NCBI GenBank assembly: GCA_004283055.1
Contig: SHLP01000011.1
Span: forward strand, 1-52,762
Source: Deltaproteobacteria bacterium
GTDB taxonomy: Bacteria > Myxococcota_A > Polyangia > Polyangiales > Houyiibacteriaceae
DNA length: 52,762 nt
Direction: 5' to 3'
Each line of letters begins with the position of its first letter. Within the stretch, counting starts at the first letter, position 1. Below the pieces are notes generated by a model that made no database searches, was not told the origin of the DNA, and saw nothing but the letters and a program-made list of their open reading frames with translations. Made by a program: the position numbers and the translations under genes. Positions 9,249 through 20,250 of this stretch are shown here, piece after piece.

Positions 9249-10058
9249 ATGGGCGTCCACACCGACATTCAACGCGCCTTGGATGCCGCTGAGCGAGCGG
9301 CGCTGCGGGCCGGCGAGCTGGTGATGGAGGGTTGGCGGACCGGCACCGAGATCGCGCGGAAGGGGCGCTTCGACCTGCTCACCAAGTACGACCTCGAGAG
9401 CGAGCGTCTGATCCGGGGGGTGCTGTCTAAGGAGTTCCCAGATCATCGAATCGTCGGCGAGGAAGGAGCCGAAACCGGTGAGGGCGACTTGGTCTGGTAC
9501 GTCGACCCGATCGACGGCACGACCAACTATGCGCACGGGCATTTTTTCTTCGCGATGTCGATCGCCTTGTACCGAGGTCGAGAAGGGTTGGTCGGCCTGG
9601 TGCATGCGCCGGCCCTTGGAACCACCTGGAAAGCAGCAAAGGGAATGGGCGCGTTTCGCAACTCGAAACCCTGCTCGGTGTCGACCCGCGCGCAGCTGGA
9701 GGAAGCAGTGTGCGCAACCGGCTTTCCCTACGACCGCGGATCCAACGGCGACGACAACCTCGCTGAGCTTGCTCTCTTCTTACGGCGCGCCAGAGGGATT
9801 CGGCGCTGCGGCGCTGCGGCGGTCGACCTTTGCCTGGTCGCGGACGGAACGTACGACGTCTACTGGGAGAAGGGGCTCAGCGCCTGGGACCTTTGTGCAG
9901 GAGCGCTGATCGTGAAGGAAGCGGGCGGGCAGCTGTCGACGTACGAAGGTGAGCAGGCAGACCCGCGCACCGGCAAGCTGGTCGCTTCCAACGGGCTGCT
10001 TCATCAAGCCGTCCTCCGCACGATTGGTGAGGCACGTCACAATCTCATACCCGACTAG
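9249..10058 (+). CDS. suhB: Inositol monophosphatase family protein
   Basis: Mg-dependent phosphatase of the inositol monophosphatase/SuhB superfamily, acting on myo-inositol phosphates or similar sugar phosphates. Key motifs are all present: GEEGAETG (metal-binding Glu), DPIDGTTNYAHG (metal-binding Asp pair) and the C-terminal WDLCAGALIVKEAGG. The length of 269 residues equals E. coli SuhB when started at ATG 9249, which has AGGA five bases upstream. Longer in-frame starts exist (GTG 9198, ATG 9210). It lies divergent from the carboxylase operon and 38 nt before the hybrid kinase. In enterics SuhB also binds the rRNA antitermination complex, but nothing here shows that role. Confidence 0.9.
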   Translation: MGVHTDIQRALDAAERAALRAGELVMEGWRTGTEIARKGRFDLLTKYDLESERLIRGVLSKEFPDHRIVGEEGAETGEGDLVWYVDPIDGTTNYAHGHFFFAMSIALYRGREGLVGLVHAPALGTTWKAAKGMGAFRNSKPCSVSTRAQLEEAVCATGFPYDRGSNGDDNLAELALFLRRARGIRRCGAAAVDLCLVADGTYDVYWEKGLSAWDLCAGALIVKEAGGQLSTYEGEQADPRTGKLVASNGLLHQAVLRTIGEARHNLIPD

Positions 10059-10096
10059 TCGTGAATCGGGCCGGTTCGGCCGGTAGACTGAAGGGG

Positions 10097-12244
10097 ATGG
10101 GGAACGAAGCGGAGGTGGAGCGGGCCTGGGAGCCCAGCTCTGCGTGCTCGGCGGAAACGCGCGCGGCCCTCATGCCGCTGAGCGCCGAGGAGCGTCGCGT
10201 CATCATGAGCTCGCTCGGCCGACGATACCTGGCGACGATGCTGATCTGCGCGGGGATCGCCTACGAAGGGTTGGCGATCGGCCACTGGACGAGCGGCGCG
10301 AATCAAACAGAGCTCAAGCTGATGACGATCTACGGGCTCGCCGGAATCGCCATGCTCGCGCTCGGATGGCGCGCCCATCACCAGCCGCCGCGGCTCGACT
10401 GGTCGTTGCACATCGGCGGCTCAGCCTTCTTGGTCGTCACTGCGACGGCCACCTTGGCCTACGCACTGGGCGGTGACCCCTCCGACTTCTACGTGTACCT
10501 GCTGATTCAGCTGGCAGCCGGAGCACTCATACACGACTGGCGTTGGCTCGTCGCGATCATGGTTGCCGGGTACCTCGGCTGGGGAATCACTTCGCTCTGG
10601 GTGCAAGACGTCAACTGGGTGAGAAGCATCGGATACCTGTTCGGCTTCTCGGTCATCACCACGGGAATCCACCGTGTGAGAAGCCGAGCACTGATTGAAA
10701 TGGAAGAGCTCAGGCTCGCGGCGGAGCGCGCGTCCAGCGCGAAAACAGATTTGCTGGCGACCGTGAGCCACGAAATTCGCACACCGATGAACGGCGTCCT
10801 GGGTCTCAGCGCGCTGTTGCTCGATACCGATCTGGACGCAAAGCAAACGAAGATGATCTCCGCCGTTCGCGAGTCCGCGGACGCCCTAGTCGGAATCGTC
10901 GACGAAATTCTGGACTTCTCGCTGCTCCAAAAGGGCCAGGTCGAGCTCGAGAGCGCGCCGTTCGAGTTGCGGGGCCTCGTCGAGGGTGTCGTCGATCTGA
11001 TGCAACCACGCGCCGACGCCAAGGGTATTCGACTCGAAGCGGAAATGCCGGGGCTCACGAACAAGCGCTTCTTGGGAGACAGCGGCCGGATTCGCCAAGT
11101 GCTTCTGAACTTGGTGAGCAATGCGATCAAGTTCACCGATTCCGGTTCGGTGCGCATCGTGGCCGAAGTCGCGGACCGGTCGGGAAAGGCGCGAATTCGC
11201 CTCTCGGTGCACGACACGGGCGCTGGCATTCCCAAAGATCTGCTCGATGGAATTTTCACCCGCTATCGGCGGGGCAGCGGGGGCTCGAAGCGAGGCACGG
11301 CAGGCAGCGGTCTGGGCTTGGCCATCAGCAAACGGCTGGTCGAGCTCATGGGCGGAGAGCTTGGTGTCAGCAGCACCGTCAACGAGGGAACGTCTTTTTG
11401 GGCGGAGCTCGATCTCGGACTGGGCCAGGACACCACCTTACGCGTGATCGAAACGGACGGTCTCAGCCAAGCAGTGATATGCGAAGGTGCGCTGGTGCTG
11501 GTCGCCGAGGACGACCCCACCAACCGCATGGTGACCGAAGCGCTTCTGAAGAAGCTGTCGTGCGAAGTGGACATCGCGACCAACGGTCGGGAGGCACTCG
11601 AGAAAGCGAAAGCCACCGACTACGACATCGTGTTCATGGATTGCCGTATGCCGCTCATCGACGGCTTCCAGGCCACAAAGCGAATTCGGCTGTTGCCGGG
11701 CAAAGCCGAGCTTCCCATCGTCGGGCTGAGCGCGAGCGTTGCCGAAGAAGACAGAGCCCGCTGCCTCGATGCCGGCATGAACGACCTGGTCTGTAAGCCT
11801 GTCCGAACGTCGATGCTCGCCAAGGCCTTGGAACGATGGGGGCCGCAGTCGGTCGATCGGCCCGCGAGGTCGTTGTCCACTCTACCACCGCCGCCTGCCC
11901 TAGACCTGGCGATGGTACGACAGCTCGTCTCGCTCGACGGGAAAGATGACGAGTTCATCGAGGACGTTCTGATGGGCTACGTCGATCAGCTCCGGGCCTC
12001 CGTGACGCAGATGAGAGACGCGTTCGACCAAGGCGACATGGAGGCTGCGCGCCTCACCGCCCACACCGTCAAGGGAGCGAGCAAGCAGATCGGCGCAGTC
12101 CGCATGGGAGAGCTTCTGGGCGGAATCGAGAGTGAAACGGGCATCGATTCCGCACGAAATCTCCTCGAGGTCGTCGAACAGGAGGTCCCGCGCGTCCAAG
12201 AAGCGATCCAAGGACTTCTGAGTCGACCTCGCCGCGCAGGCTAG
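10097..12244 (+). CDS. Membrane hybrid sensor histidine kinase with receiver and HPt domains
   Basis: Phosphorelay kinase in the inner membrane. From ATG 10097 (715 residues) it has an N-terminal block of about six hydrophobic segments (residues 40-190) with no large periplasmic domain. It then has HisKA with SHEIRTPMNGVLG (His225), a HATPase domain with NLVSNAIKF, DTGAGIPKDL and GSGLGLAISKRLVELMGG, a receiver with FMDCRMPLIDG (Asp515) and CKPVR, and a C-terminal HPt domain with TAHTVKGASKQIG (His656). All four relay sites are intact, so a His-Asp-His relay ending in an unlinked receiver is expected. A longer GTG start at 10061 is possible. The lone receiver at 17727 is a candidate partner only by proximity. 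Confidence 0.92.
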   Translation: MGNEAEVERAWEPSSACSAETRAALMPLSAEERRVIMSSLGRRYLATMLICAGIAYEGLAIGHWTSGANQTELKLMTIYGLAGIAMLALGWRAHHQPPRLDWSLHIGGSAFLVVTATATLAYALGGDPSDFYVYLLIQLAAGALIHDWRWLVAIMVAGYLGWGITSLWVQDVNWVRSIGYLFGFSVITTGIHRVRSRALIEMEELRLAAERASSAKTDLLATVSHEIRTPMNGVLGLSALLLDTDLDAKQTKMISAVRESADALVGIVDEILDFSLLQKGQVELESAPFELRGLVEGVVDLMQPRADAKGIRLEAEMPGLTNKRFLGDSGRIRQVLLNLVSNAIKFTDSGSVRIVAEVADRSGKARIRLSVHDTGAGIPKDLLDGIFTRYRRGSGGSKRGTAGSGLGLAISKRLVELMGGELGVSSTVNEGTSFWAELDLGLGQDTTLRVIETDGLSQAVICEGALVLVAEDDPTNRMVTEALLKKLSCEVDIATNGREALEKAKATDYDIVFMDCRMPLIDGFQATKRIRLLPGKAELPIVGLSASVAEEDRARCLDAGMNDLVCKPVRTSMLAKALERWGPQSVDRPARSLSTLPPPPALDLAMVRQLVSLDGKDDEFIEDVLMGYVDQLRASVTQMRDAFDQGDMEAARLTAHTVKGASKQIGAVRMGELLGGIESETGIDSARNLLEVVEQEVPRVQEAIQGLLSRPRRAG

Positions 12245-12274
12245 GTTCTTGCCACAGCGTGCGACTACGCGCGA

Positions 12275-14764
<2,490 letters not shown>

Positions 14765-14831
14765 CTAACGCAAGGACTGATCCAGCCTCTAAGCCATTGA
14801 TCTGACAAATGAATTTCTGGGTCCGAGAAGC

Positions 14832-15650
14832 TCAGTCCCCGAGCACTCGCCGGCGGGTCAATCGGACCGAAAGCAGGGTGCACGGAACGAGAAAAAGAGC
14901 CGTCGACAGGACTAGGCCGAGCAGGTGTGACCCCGGATGACCGAGCACCAAGAGACCGCGCGCGCACTCGGCGAGTTGGTAGACGGGATTGACCTGCATC
15001 AGCGCCTGCAAGGCGGGGCTCTGCGGCTCGATCGGAAAGAACGTGTTGCTGACCAAGCTCACGGGCCAGCCGATTAGGAAGACCGGATAGTTCATGTGAT
15101 CGATCGCCGGAACGATCGCGGTGAAGATCAGGGCAAAGGACGCAAACGCGCAGCCCGCAATGAAACCCAGAAACGGAAGGACTAAGAGAAACCCGAGTTT
15201 CACGTCGACGAGGCCGAGCAGATCGAAGATCGCAATGACTAAGGATACGACGGAGATGTTCACCATCCCACGAACGGCTCCCCAGAGAATCTCGCCCCAG
15301 ACTACGCTGGGCAACTCGACCTGCGTTGCAAGGATGCCATCCCAGGTCTTCTGATAGAACATGCGCACGTACGCCGAGTAGAGTGCTTCGTAGTACGGGG
15401 TGCCGAAACCGGTGTAGGCGATGAGGCCGGGCGCGACGTACGTCGCGTAGTTGATCATCGTCCCGCGGTAGTTGAGATCTTCGATGAAGCCGCCGAATCC
15501 AACGCCGAACGCCACGAAGAAGATCACCGGCTCCATGGCAGGCGGAATTACGGCGGTACGCCAGTTCCGCAGAAAAACCATCGCGTTCCTGCGAAACACG
15601 GCCCAGGAGCGCCAGTTCACAACCGCCGTGAGGCTGCCGAGGGCGCTCAT
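14832..15650 (-). CDS. ABC-2 type transporter permease (NodJ/DrrB-like)
   Basis: Inner-membrane subunit of an ABC-2 exporter. The 272 residues hold about six hydrophobic helices: FFVAFGVGFGGF, ISVVSLVIAIFDLLGLV, FLLVLPFLGFIAGCAFASFAL and the C-terminal LLGLVLSTALFLVPCTLLSV. The layout of a cytosolic N-terminus (VVNWRSWAVFRRNAMVFLRNW), a short periplasmic loop and the NPVYQLAECARGLL element before the last helices is typical of NodJ-type permeases. It is coupled to the ATPase gene by an ATGA overlap at 15647-15650. Substrate is unknown; drugs, polyketides or surface polysaccharide are family possibilities. Confidence 0.88.
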   Translation of the reverse strand: MSALGSLTAVVNWRSWAVFRRNAMVFLRNWRTAVIPPAMEPVIFFVAFGVGFGGFIEDLNYRGTMINYATYVAPGLIAYTGFGTPYYEALYSAYVRMFYQKTWDGILATQVELPSVVWGEILWGAVRGMVNISVVSLVIAIFDLLGLVDVKLGFLLVLPFLGFIAGCAFASFALIFTAIVPAIDHMNYPVFLIGWPVSLVSNTFFPIEPQSPALQALMQVNPVYQLAECARGLLVLGHPGSHLLGLVLSTALFLVPCTLLSVRLTRRRVLGD

Positions 15651-16570
15651 CCAGACCGCCCATTGCGTCGCGCCAGCGCGATGAAGAGATCGTCGAGGTT
15701 GGGTGGGCGCACCTGCCAGACGGCATCGCCGAATCGAGCCGTGAGCGCAGCCAAATCTTCTTTGCTGACCGGGACGCGAAGCTCTCCGAGCACCGTCGCC
15801 ACCTGCTCTGCGCCTCGGGCTCGCAGCCAGGAGGCGATCGCTTCGCGCGCCGGCTCTGCGCGAGGCACGATGATGACGTGGTCCCCTAGCACGCTGTCGA
15901 TGACGTGATGCGGCTCGCCATGGACGAGGTTGCGACCCTCGTGAATCACCAACAGCTCGTCGCTCAGGCGTTCGGCTTCGTCCATGTAGTGCGTCGTCAG
16001 CACGATTGCCAAGCCCTCTGCGCGCATTCCATCGATCAGCTCCCAGACGTCGAGGCGGGCGCTAGGGTCGAGACCGGTCGTCGGTTCGTCGAGGAACAAG
16101 ACGCTGGGCCGATGTACGATCGAACGGGCAATCAGAAGTCGCCGAACGTATCCCCCCGAGAGCACGTGCGGTGAGGCGTCCGCGTACGGGGCGAGGTCGA
16201 AGCGGTCGAGCAGCTCGGCGACGCGGCCTGCCAGGTCTTCCACCCTCGGTCGAAAATAGCTCGCATAGATGAAGAGGTTCTGCGCAACCGTGAAGTCGTA
16301 GTCGAGCGAATCGTCCTGCGTGCTCACGCCGATCATGCGCTTCGCATTTTCCCGGTGCTCCGAAAAGCGCTTCCCGTCGTAGTAGATCGTGCCCTCGTCG
16401 GGCGGGACGAAGCCATAGAGCATTCGCAGGGTGGTCGTCTTGCCGGCTCCGTTGGGACCCAGAAGGCCGAGGACCGTGCCGCGGCGACAGCTCAGATCGA
16501 GATGGTCGACGACCACGCGGTCGCCGTAGCTCTTGGTTAGCTTGCGCGCTTCGAGAATTGCTGTCGTCAT
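15647..16570 (-). CDS. ABC transporter ATP-binding protein (NodI/DrrA-like)
   Basis: Cytoplasmic ATPase of the exporter formed with the overlapping permease gene. The 307 residues contain Walker A GLLGPNGAGKTTTLRML, a Q-loop region, signature LSGGYVRRLLIARSIV, Walker B VLFLDEPTTGLDPSARLD and the H-loop TTHYMDEAERL. A C-terminal extension of about 90 residues (ending ...NLDDLFIALARRNGRSG) is the regulatory tail seen in DrrA/NodI-type subunits. The first signature residues LSGGY differ slightly from the usual LSGGQ. The gene is divergent from the small PEGA-like protein gene at 16668. Confidence 0.92.
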   Translation of the reverse strand: MTTAILEARKLTKSYGDRVVVDHLDLSCRRGTVLGLLGPNGAGKTTTLRMLYGFVPPDEGTIYYDGKRFSEHRENAKRMIGVSTQDDSLDYDFTVAQNLFIYASYFRPRVEDLAGRVAELLDRFDLAPYADASPHVLSGGYVRRLLIARSIVHRPSVLFLDEPTTGLDPSARLDVWELIDGMRAEGLAIVLTTHYMDEAERLSDELLVIHEGRNLVHGEPHHVIDSVLGDHVIIVPRAEPAREAIASWLRARGAEQVATVLGELRVPVSKEDLAALTARFGDAVWQVRPPNLDDLFIALARRNGRSG

Positions 16571-16667
16571 GCGGAATCCGACCCAGAACGTGACGGGGCC
16601 CGGCCAAGCATCCTACAATGGGAACCGGATCGCGCACGGCACAATTCCGTGGCGGGACACAGCAGAA

Positions 16668-17093
16668 ATGGCGAAGCCGAGCAACGAAGACAACACGACT
16701 CCGCTCAATAGCGTTGGGCGGGTCCTCGACAGCCGCTGGATGATGGCGTTCGCCGTACTCTCCGTTCTGGTGGCGATCGCCTGGGCGCTCCTGGAAAGCG
16801 ACCCACGCGAGCGGCCTATCGCCGCCCCGGAGTCGACGGAGCCCATGTCCACCGTCGAGCTTCTGGGCGTGCCGCCCGGGGCTGAGATTCTTCTCGACGG
16901 GAGAAAGATTGAAAACAGCTTGTTCGGGGTCACTCCGGGCACGCGACATGCGTTGGAGGTCAGCGATGCACAGGGACGAACCTGGCGCCAAGTATTCCTC
17001 GCCAAGGGTTCGCTCTCTCTCATCGTCGAGCTTCGAACACAGTTCATCGAAGTCGAGGTTTCACCTAAGGGCGCGTCGAAGAAGTCGGACTGA
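16668..17093 (+). CDS. Membrane-anchored protein with PEGA-like domain
   Basis: Function unknown. Starting at ATG 16668 gives 141 residues; the open frame runs further upstream but would overlap the divergent ABC gene. A cytosolic N-terminus is followed by one transmembrane helix (WMMAFAVLSVLVAIAWALLE, about 24-43). An exported part then resembles a PEGA domain: STVELLGVPPGAEILLDGRKIE...VTPGTRHALEVSD. PEGA domains are short beta-sandwich units found on surface and kinase-linked proteins in delta-proteobacteria. The last 29 bases overlap the end of the convergent lipoprotein gene. Confidence 0.7.
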   Translation: MAKPSNEDNTTPLNSVGRVLDSRWMMAFAVLSVLVAIAWALLESDPRERPIAAPESTEPMSTVELLGVPPGAEILLDGRKIENSLFGVTPGTRHALEVSDAQGRTWRQVFLAKGSLSLIVELRTQFIEVEVSPKGASKKSD

Positions 17094-17649
17094 CCTCGTA
17101 GCCACGAAGCTGGGCGGACACAGTCAGCGCGCGATCGCTGAGGTTGGAGCGCATGGTCGACTCGACCAATACCGGACCGACGCTCGCGCAGTACACCGTC
17201 TGCACCTCGAGCTCGAGCTTGCCGCCGGTTTCGGACACCAGAACGCAATCGTCGAATGTGCCCGCGCGGGTCTCGACGCGCATTCCCGTCGAAACCAAAC
17301 GAGCCGTTCGGCCGCCACGGCCCGCCCAGGTCGCGCCTTCTTCGAGCGGCGCGCGCAAGACCCATTCATCTGCTGACGGTACGCGAATCCCTTGGCTGAG
17401 CACTTCGTAGCGAAGCAGCGTCTGCCCGGTACGCACCTCGGCAAACCGTCCGTCGAACGATTCGACTCGTGTGATTGCCAAGGTCGTCGAAGCCTCGCCC
17501 GTATCGACGTCGTAGGACCAGGCGTTGCCGGTCTGCAAAGGGTAAAGGTCCCCGACTTCGATGCTTCGCGTCGACGCCGTGCGCATCGTCGAGGCGCAGG
17601 CCGCCACCAGAAGAGCAGCGGAAGCGCCAAGACGGAAGACGGAGGCCAT
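17065..17649 (-). CDS. Putative lipoprotein of unknown function
   Basis: Starting at ATG 17649 gives 194 residues with a lipoprotein signal: a positively charged start, the hydrophobic run LGASAALLVAAC and lipobox LVAAC. An in-frame start 13 codons earlier would place extra residues before the signal and is less likely. The mature part (YPLQTGNAWSYDVDTGEASTTLAITRVESFDGRFAEVRTG...) is beta-rich and similar in style to outer-membrane or periplasmic single-domain lipoproteins that open with a LYPLxxGNxWsY motif. I do not recognise a catalytic site. It is divergent from the receiver gene at 17727. Confidence 0.7.
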   Translation of the reverse strand: MASVFRLGASAALLVAACASTMRTASTRSIEVGDLYPLQTGNAWSYDVDTGEASTTLAITRVESFDGRFAEVRTGQTLLRYEVLSQGIRVPSADEWVLRAPLEEGATWAGRGGRTARLVSTGMRVETRAGTFDDCVLVSETGGKLELEVQTVYCASVGPVLVESTMRSNLSDRALTVSAQLRGYEVSPTSSTRP

Positions 17650-17726
17650 ACAGGTGAGCGTAGCACCTGCAATGTAGGCAGTGCGCACATCTTCGCGATG
17701 GGCGGCCGGACTGTTAGGATGGATGC

Positions 17727-18116
17727 GTGGCTCGCAAGACGATGATCCTCGTTCTCGACGACGACCCTTCGGTGCGGCACATGCTGCAGGTCTTGCTGGA
17801 GCAAGATGGGCATAAGGTCGTCACGGCAGGGGACGTTCGCTCGGCGCTCGCACAGTGTGCCGTGCAGTTGCCGGACTTGATGGTGGTCGACCTGATGCTG
17901 CCCATCGAAGACGGTGAGATGTTCCTGCGTGAGTTTCGCCGTCGCTGGAGACAGAGTGAGGTCCCCGTCGTTCTGCTGAGCGCCAGCACCGCGCGAAACG
18001 ACATCGCGCGCCGTCTGGAAGTCGAAGCAACCCTAGCAAAGCCGTTTTTCGCGGAGGACCTGCGCGAGCTGGTGGCTTCGCTGACCGAGGAGCGCGATTC
18101 GGTAGCCGCCAGCTGA
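17727..18116 (+). CDS. Single-domain response regulator (CheY-like)
   Basis: Stand-alone receiver of 129 residues with no output domain. It shows the acidic pocket DDD, the phosphorylation site in MVVDLMLPIEDG, the conserved Ser in VVLLSAS and the Lys in LAKPF. It begins with GTG. It would act by protein-protein contact or as a phosphotransfer intermediate. The nearby hybrid kinase with an HPt domain and the MCP-like protein are possible upstream partners, but no CheA or CheW gene is in the window and the link is only an inference. The downstream SDR gene follows in the same direction after 44 nt. Confidence 0.88.
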   Translation: MARKTMILVLDDDPSVRHMLQVLLEQDGHKVVTAGDVRSALAQCAVQLPDLMVVDLMLPIEDGEMFLREFRRRWRQSEVPVVLLSASTARNDIARRLEVEATLAKPFFAEDLRELVASLTEERDSVAAS

Positions 18117-18160
18117 ACGTCGCATCGTCCGATCTCGCCCCGCATGGTATGAGGCGCGGG

Positions 18161-18991
18161 ATGGACCAGCTGTACGTGGATGGGTTGTTCTCTGACGAAG
18201 TCGTTCTGATCACCGGCGGTGGAACCGGCATCGGCCGCGTTGCGGCGACGGAAATGGGCCTCCTCGGCGCCAAGATCGCGATCTGCGGGAGGCGCCCGGA
18301 CCCCTTGCAGAACGCCGTTTCCGACCTCGAATCCAAAGGAATCGAGGCGTTTGGCGCGCCCTGCGACATCCGCGAGCCGGAGGCGATTGCCTCCTATGTC
18401 GACGCAGTCCTCGAACGCTTCGGTCACATCGACGTCCTGATCAACAACGCCGGCGGTCAGTTTCCGACCACTGCTGAAACGCTGTCCCCAAAAGGGTTCG
18501 CTGCGGTCGTTCGCAACAACTTGATTGGGACCTGGGCCATGACGCACGCCGTCGCCAACAAAGCGATGATCCCCCGGAAGCGAGGACGAATCGTCAATGT
18601 GATCGCGCAAATCATTCGCGGCTTTCCGGGCATGGTGCACACCGGAGCGGCGCGCGCGGGCGTGGACAACATGACGAAGACACTTGCGGTCGAATGGGCG
18701 CTCCACGGAATTCGAGTCAACGCAGTCGCACCGGGAGTGATCGTCACCAGTGGAACGAAGCAGTACCCGCCGGCGCTCCTCGATACCGCGGAAAAGTCGA
18801 ACCCTTTGAAGCGGCTCGGCACCGCGGAAGAAGTGTCTCACCTCATCACCTATCTGGCATCGAGGTACGCAGATTTCGTCGCGGGTCAGACCTTCTACAT
18901 CGACGGAGGGGCGAGCATCTGGGGGGACCAGTGGTTTCTCCCCGAAGACGTGCCGAAGTCCCCGCCCTACCCCGTGCCCAAACGCGGCTAG
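18161..18991 (+). CDS. SDR oxidoreductase of the 2,4-dienoyl-/trans-2-enoyl-CoA reductase type
   Basis: NAD(P)H-dependent short-chain reductase, probably acting on an enoyl- or dienoyl-CoA in fatty acid metabolism. Rossmann motif TGGGTGIG, CDIREPEA, NNAGGQFPTTAETL and the segment VHTGAARAGVDNMTKTLAVEWA closely match the peroxisomal PECR/DECR family. In that family the classical YxxxK Tyr is absent, as it is here. The C-terminus FVAGQTFYIDGG is typical of SDRs. ATG 18161 has GAGG six bases upstream; ATG 18149 is an alternative that adds four residues. The stop overlaps the convergent tatC stop by 4 bases. Confidence 0.85.
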   Translation: MDQLYVDGLFSDEVVLITGGGTGIGRVAATEMGLLGAKIAICGRRPDPLQNAVSDLESKGIEAFGAPCDIREPEAIASYVDAVLERFGHIDVLINNAGGQFPTTAETLSPKGFAAVVRNNLIGTWAMTHAVANKAMIPRKRGRIVNVIAQIIRGFPGMVHTGAARAGVDNMTKTLAVEWALHGIRVNAVAPGVIVTSGTKQYPPALLDTAEKSNPLKRLGTAEEVSHLITYLASRYADFVAGQTFYIDGGASIWGDQWFLPEDVPKSPPYPVPKRG

Positions 18992-19788
18992 GCCCTGGGC
19001 TTCTTTTGGAAGATGCTGATCAGATACGCGCAGCCCACACCTACGAAATAGAGCAGAACGAGCGGAATCAGCATCATCACCATCGTGTAGACATCTTGCG
19101 GCGTCAGAAGCATCGAGATGAATGCCGCGCAGACGATCCACCAGCGAGAAAATCTGAGGAGCTGCTGCCAGGTCACGATGCCTGCGCCGGCCAGAAAGGT
19201 CACGATCACCGGTACTTCGAAGACGATGCCAAAGGCAAGGAGCATCCGACGGAAGAACGGCATGTAGTCCTTGACGAAGAGCGTCGCGACGAGGGTCTCA
19301 TCACTGAAGCCGAGCAAGACGGTAAACGCCTCCGGGAAGACGAGCATGTAGCCGAAGATCGCTCCTCCCGTGAAACAGAGCGTCGATGCGATGATGAACG
19401 GAACCGCCAGCGCTTTTTCTTTCTTGTACAGCCCCGGCGCGATGAACATCCAGAGCTGCCAAAAGATCCACGGGGATGCGAGGAGCACCCCGGCGATGAG
19501 TGAGTTCTTCATGTACATCATGAAGGCGTCGGCAGGCCCAGCGAATCGAAGCACGGCCTCGCCCGGCAGATTCAGCTTCTCCCAGGCGGGCTGAAGCGGC
19601 GCGATCAGGAAGTCCTTGATCTCCTTCTTGAAGATCCAACCAACGGCTACGGCTGGAATCAAACCGAGGATAGCCCGCAGCAAGCGAGACCGTAGCTCGT
19701 TGAGATGCTGAAAGAAGGTCATCTCCTGATCGTGCTCAGGGATGCTCTCCCGCTCGGGCCCCGGAATTTGGATCTCCGCGCTCGTCAT
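18988..19788 (-). CDS. tatC: Twin-arginine translocase subunit TatC
   Basis: Receptor and core channel subunit of the Tat export system for folded proteins, with six transmembrane helices. The 266 residues show the conserved cytosolic N-terminal motif FFQHLNELRSRLL, the periplasmic APLQPAWEKL/F-type segment, FIAPGLYKKEK with the conserved Glu, and FGIVFEVPVIVTFLAGAGIV in the fourth helix region. It is coupled by ATGA overlap (19785-19788) to the tatA/B-type gene before it. No second small Tat gene is adjacent, so any separate TatA must be elsewhere. Confidence 0.96.
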   Translation of the reverse strand: MTSAEIQIPGPERESIPEHDQEMTFFQHLNELRSRLLRAILGLIPAVAVGWIFKKEIKDFLIAPLQPAWEKLNLPGEAVLRFAGPADAFMMYMKNSLIAGVLLASPWIFWQLWMFIAPGLYKKEKALAVPFIIASTLCFTGGAIFGYMLVFPEAFTVLLGFSDETLVATLFVKDYMPFFRRMLLAFGIVFEVPVIVTFLAGAGIVTWQQLLRFSRWWIVCAAFISMLLTPQDVYTMVMMLIPLVLLYFVGVGCAYLISIFQKKPRA

Positions 19789-20159
19789 GAACGCTTTGCC
19801 TCGGCCGGTACGCTCGCGTCCTCAGCTGGCTCCGCCTCTTCGCCGAGCGCAGCGGCTGGTGGGGGCGGAGGAACTCGGCTCGGCGCTTGGCTCGTTGCCG
19901 GTTTGGGCGACTCGTCCGTCTGTTCGGGAACGGGAACCGGGCGCGCTCTGGGCGGTCGGACCGGAGGCGCACGAAACGGGTCACCTTCCCGCATGAGCTC
20001 GTCGAGCCCAATCGCATCTTTGAACTCTCGGCTCGCATTGCGCACCTGACGAAGGCCCTTTCCCACCGTCCGCATGAACGTGGGCAGCCTATCGGGCCCT
20101 ACGGCCAGTAGGACAATCACGAGGAAGAAGGCTAGCTCCGTCGGGCCGATGCCAAACAT
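19785..20159 (-). CDS. tatB: Tat translocase subunit TatB (TatA/B family)
   Basis: Small Tat subunit with one N-terminal membrane helix followed by an amphipathic helix. MFGIGPTELAFFLVIVLLAVGPDRLPTFMRTVGKGLRQVR shows the conserved Glu8, the hinge Gly-Pro and the basic amphipathic helix. The MFGIG start, GPDRLP hinge and length of 124 residues fit TatB better than TatA, whose hinge usually carries Phe-Gly. The C-terminal 60 residues are Pro/Ala-rich and disordered. TAGGAG just upstream of the ATG serves as ribosome binding site. It sits directly before tatC with a 4-base overlap. Confidence 0.9.
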   Translation of the reverse strand: MFGIGPTELAFFLVIVLLAVGPDRLPTFMRTVGKGLRQVRNASREFKDAIGLDELMREGDPFRAPPVRPPRARPVPVPEQTDESPKPATSQAPSRVPPPPPAAALGEEAEPAEDASVPAEAKRS

Positions 20160-20250
20160 GCGCTCCTAAGATGAATCCTTGCCCCCCCGGAAGGCAAACA
20201 GATGCAAGCCGCCGGTGCTCTGAAGCGTCGCCGGCCCGTGCTCGCTCGGG

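Noticed and set aside
17714-19141. Minus-strand frame of 475 residues covering the receiver and SDR genes
   Set aside because: It crosses two well-supported genes on the other strand and an intergenic gap. The product has no domain.
20184-20202. Short TTGCC/GGCAA hairpin upstream of tatB as a terminator
   Set aside because: Only five base pairs with a C/G loop and no T-run on either strand.
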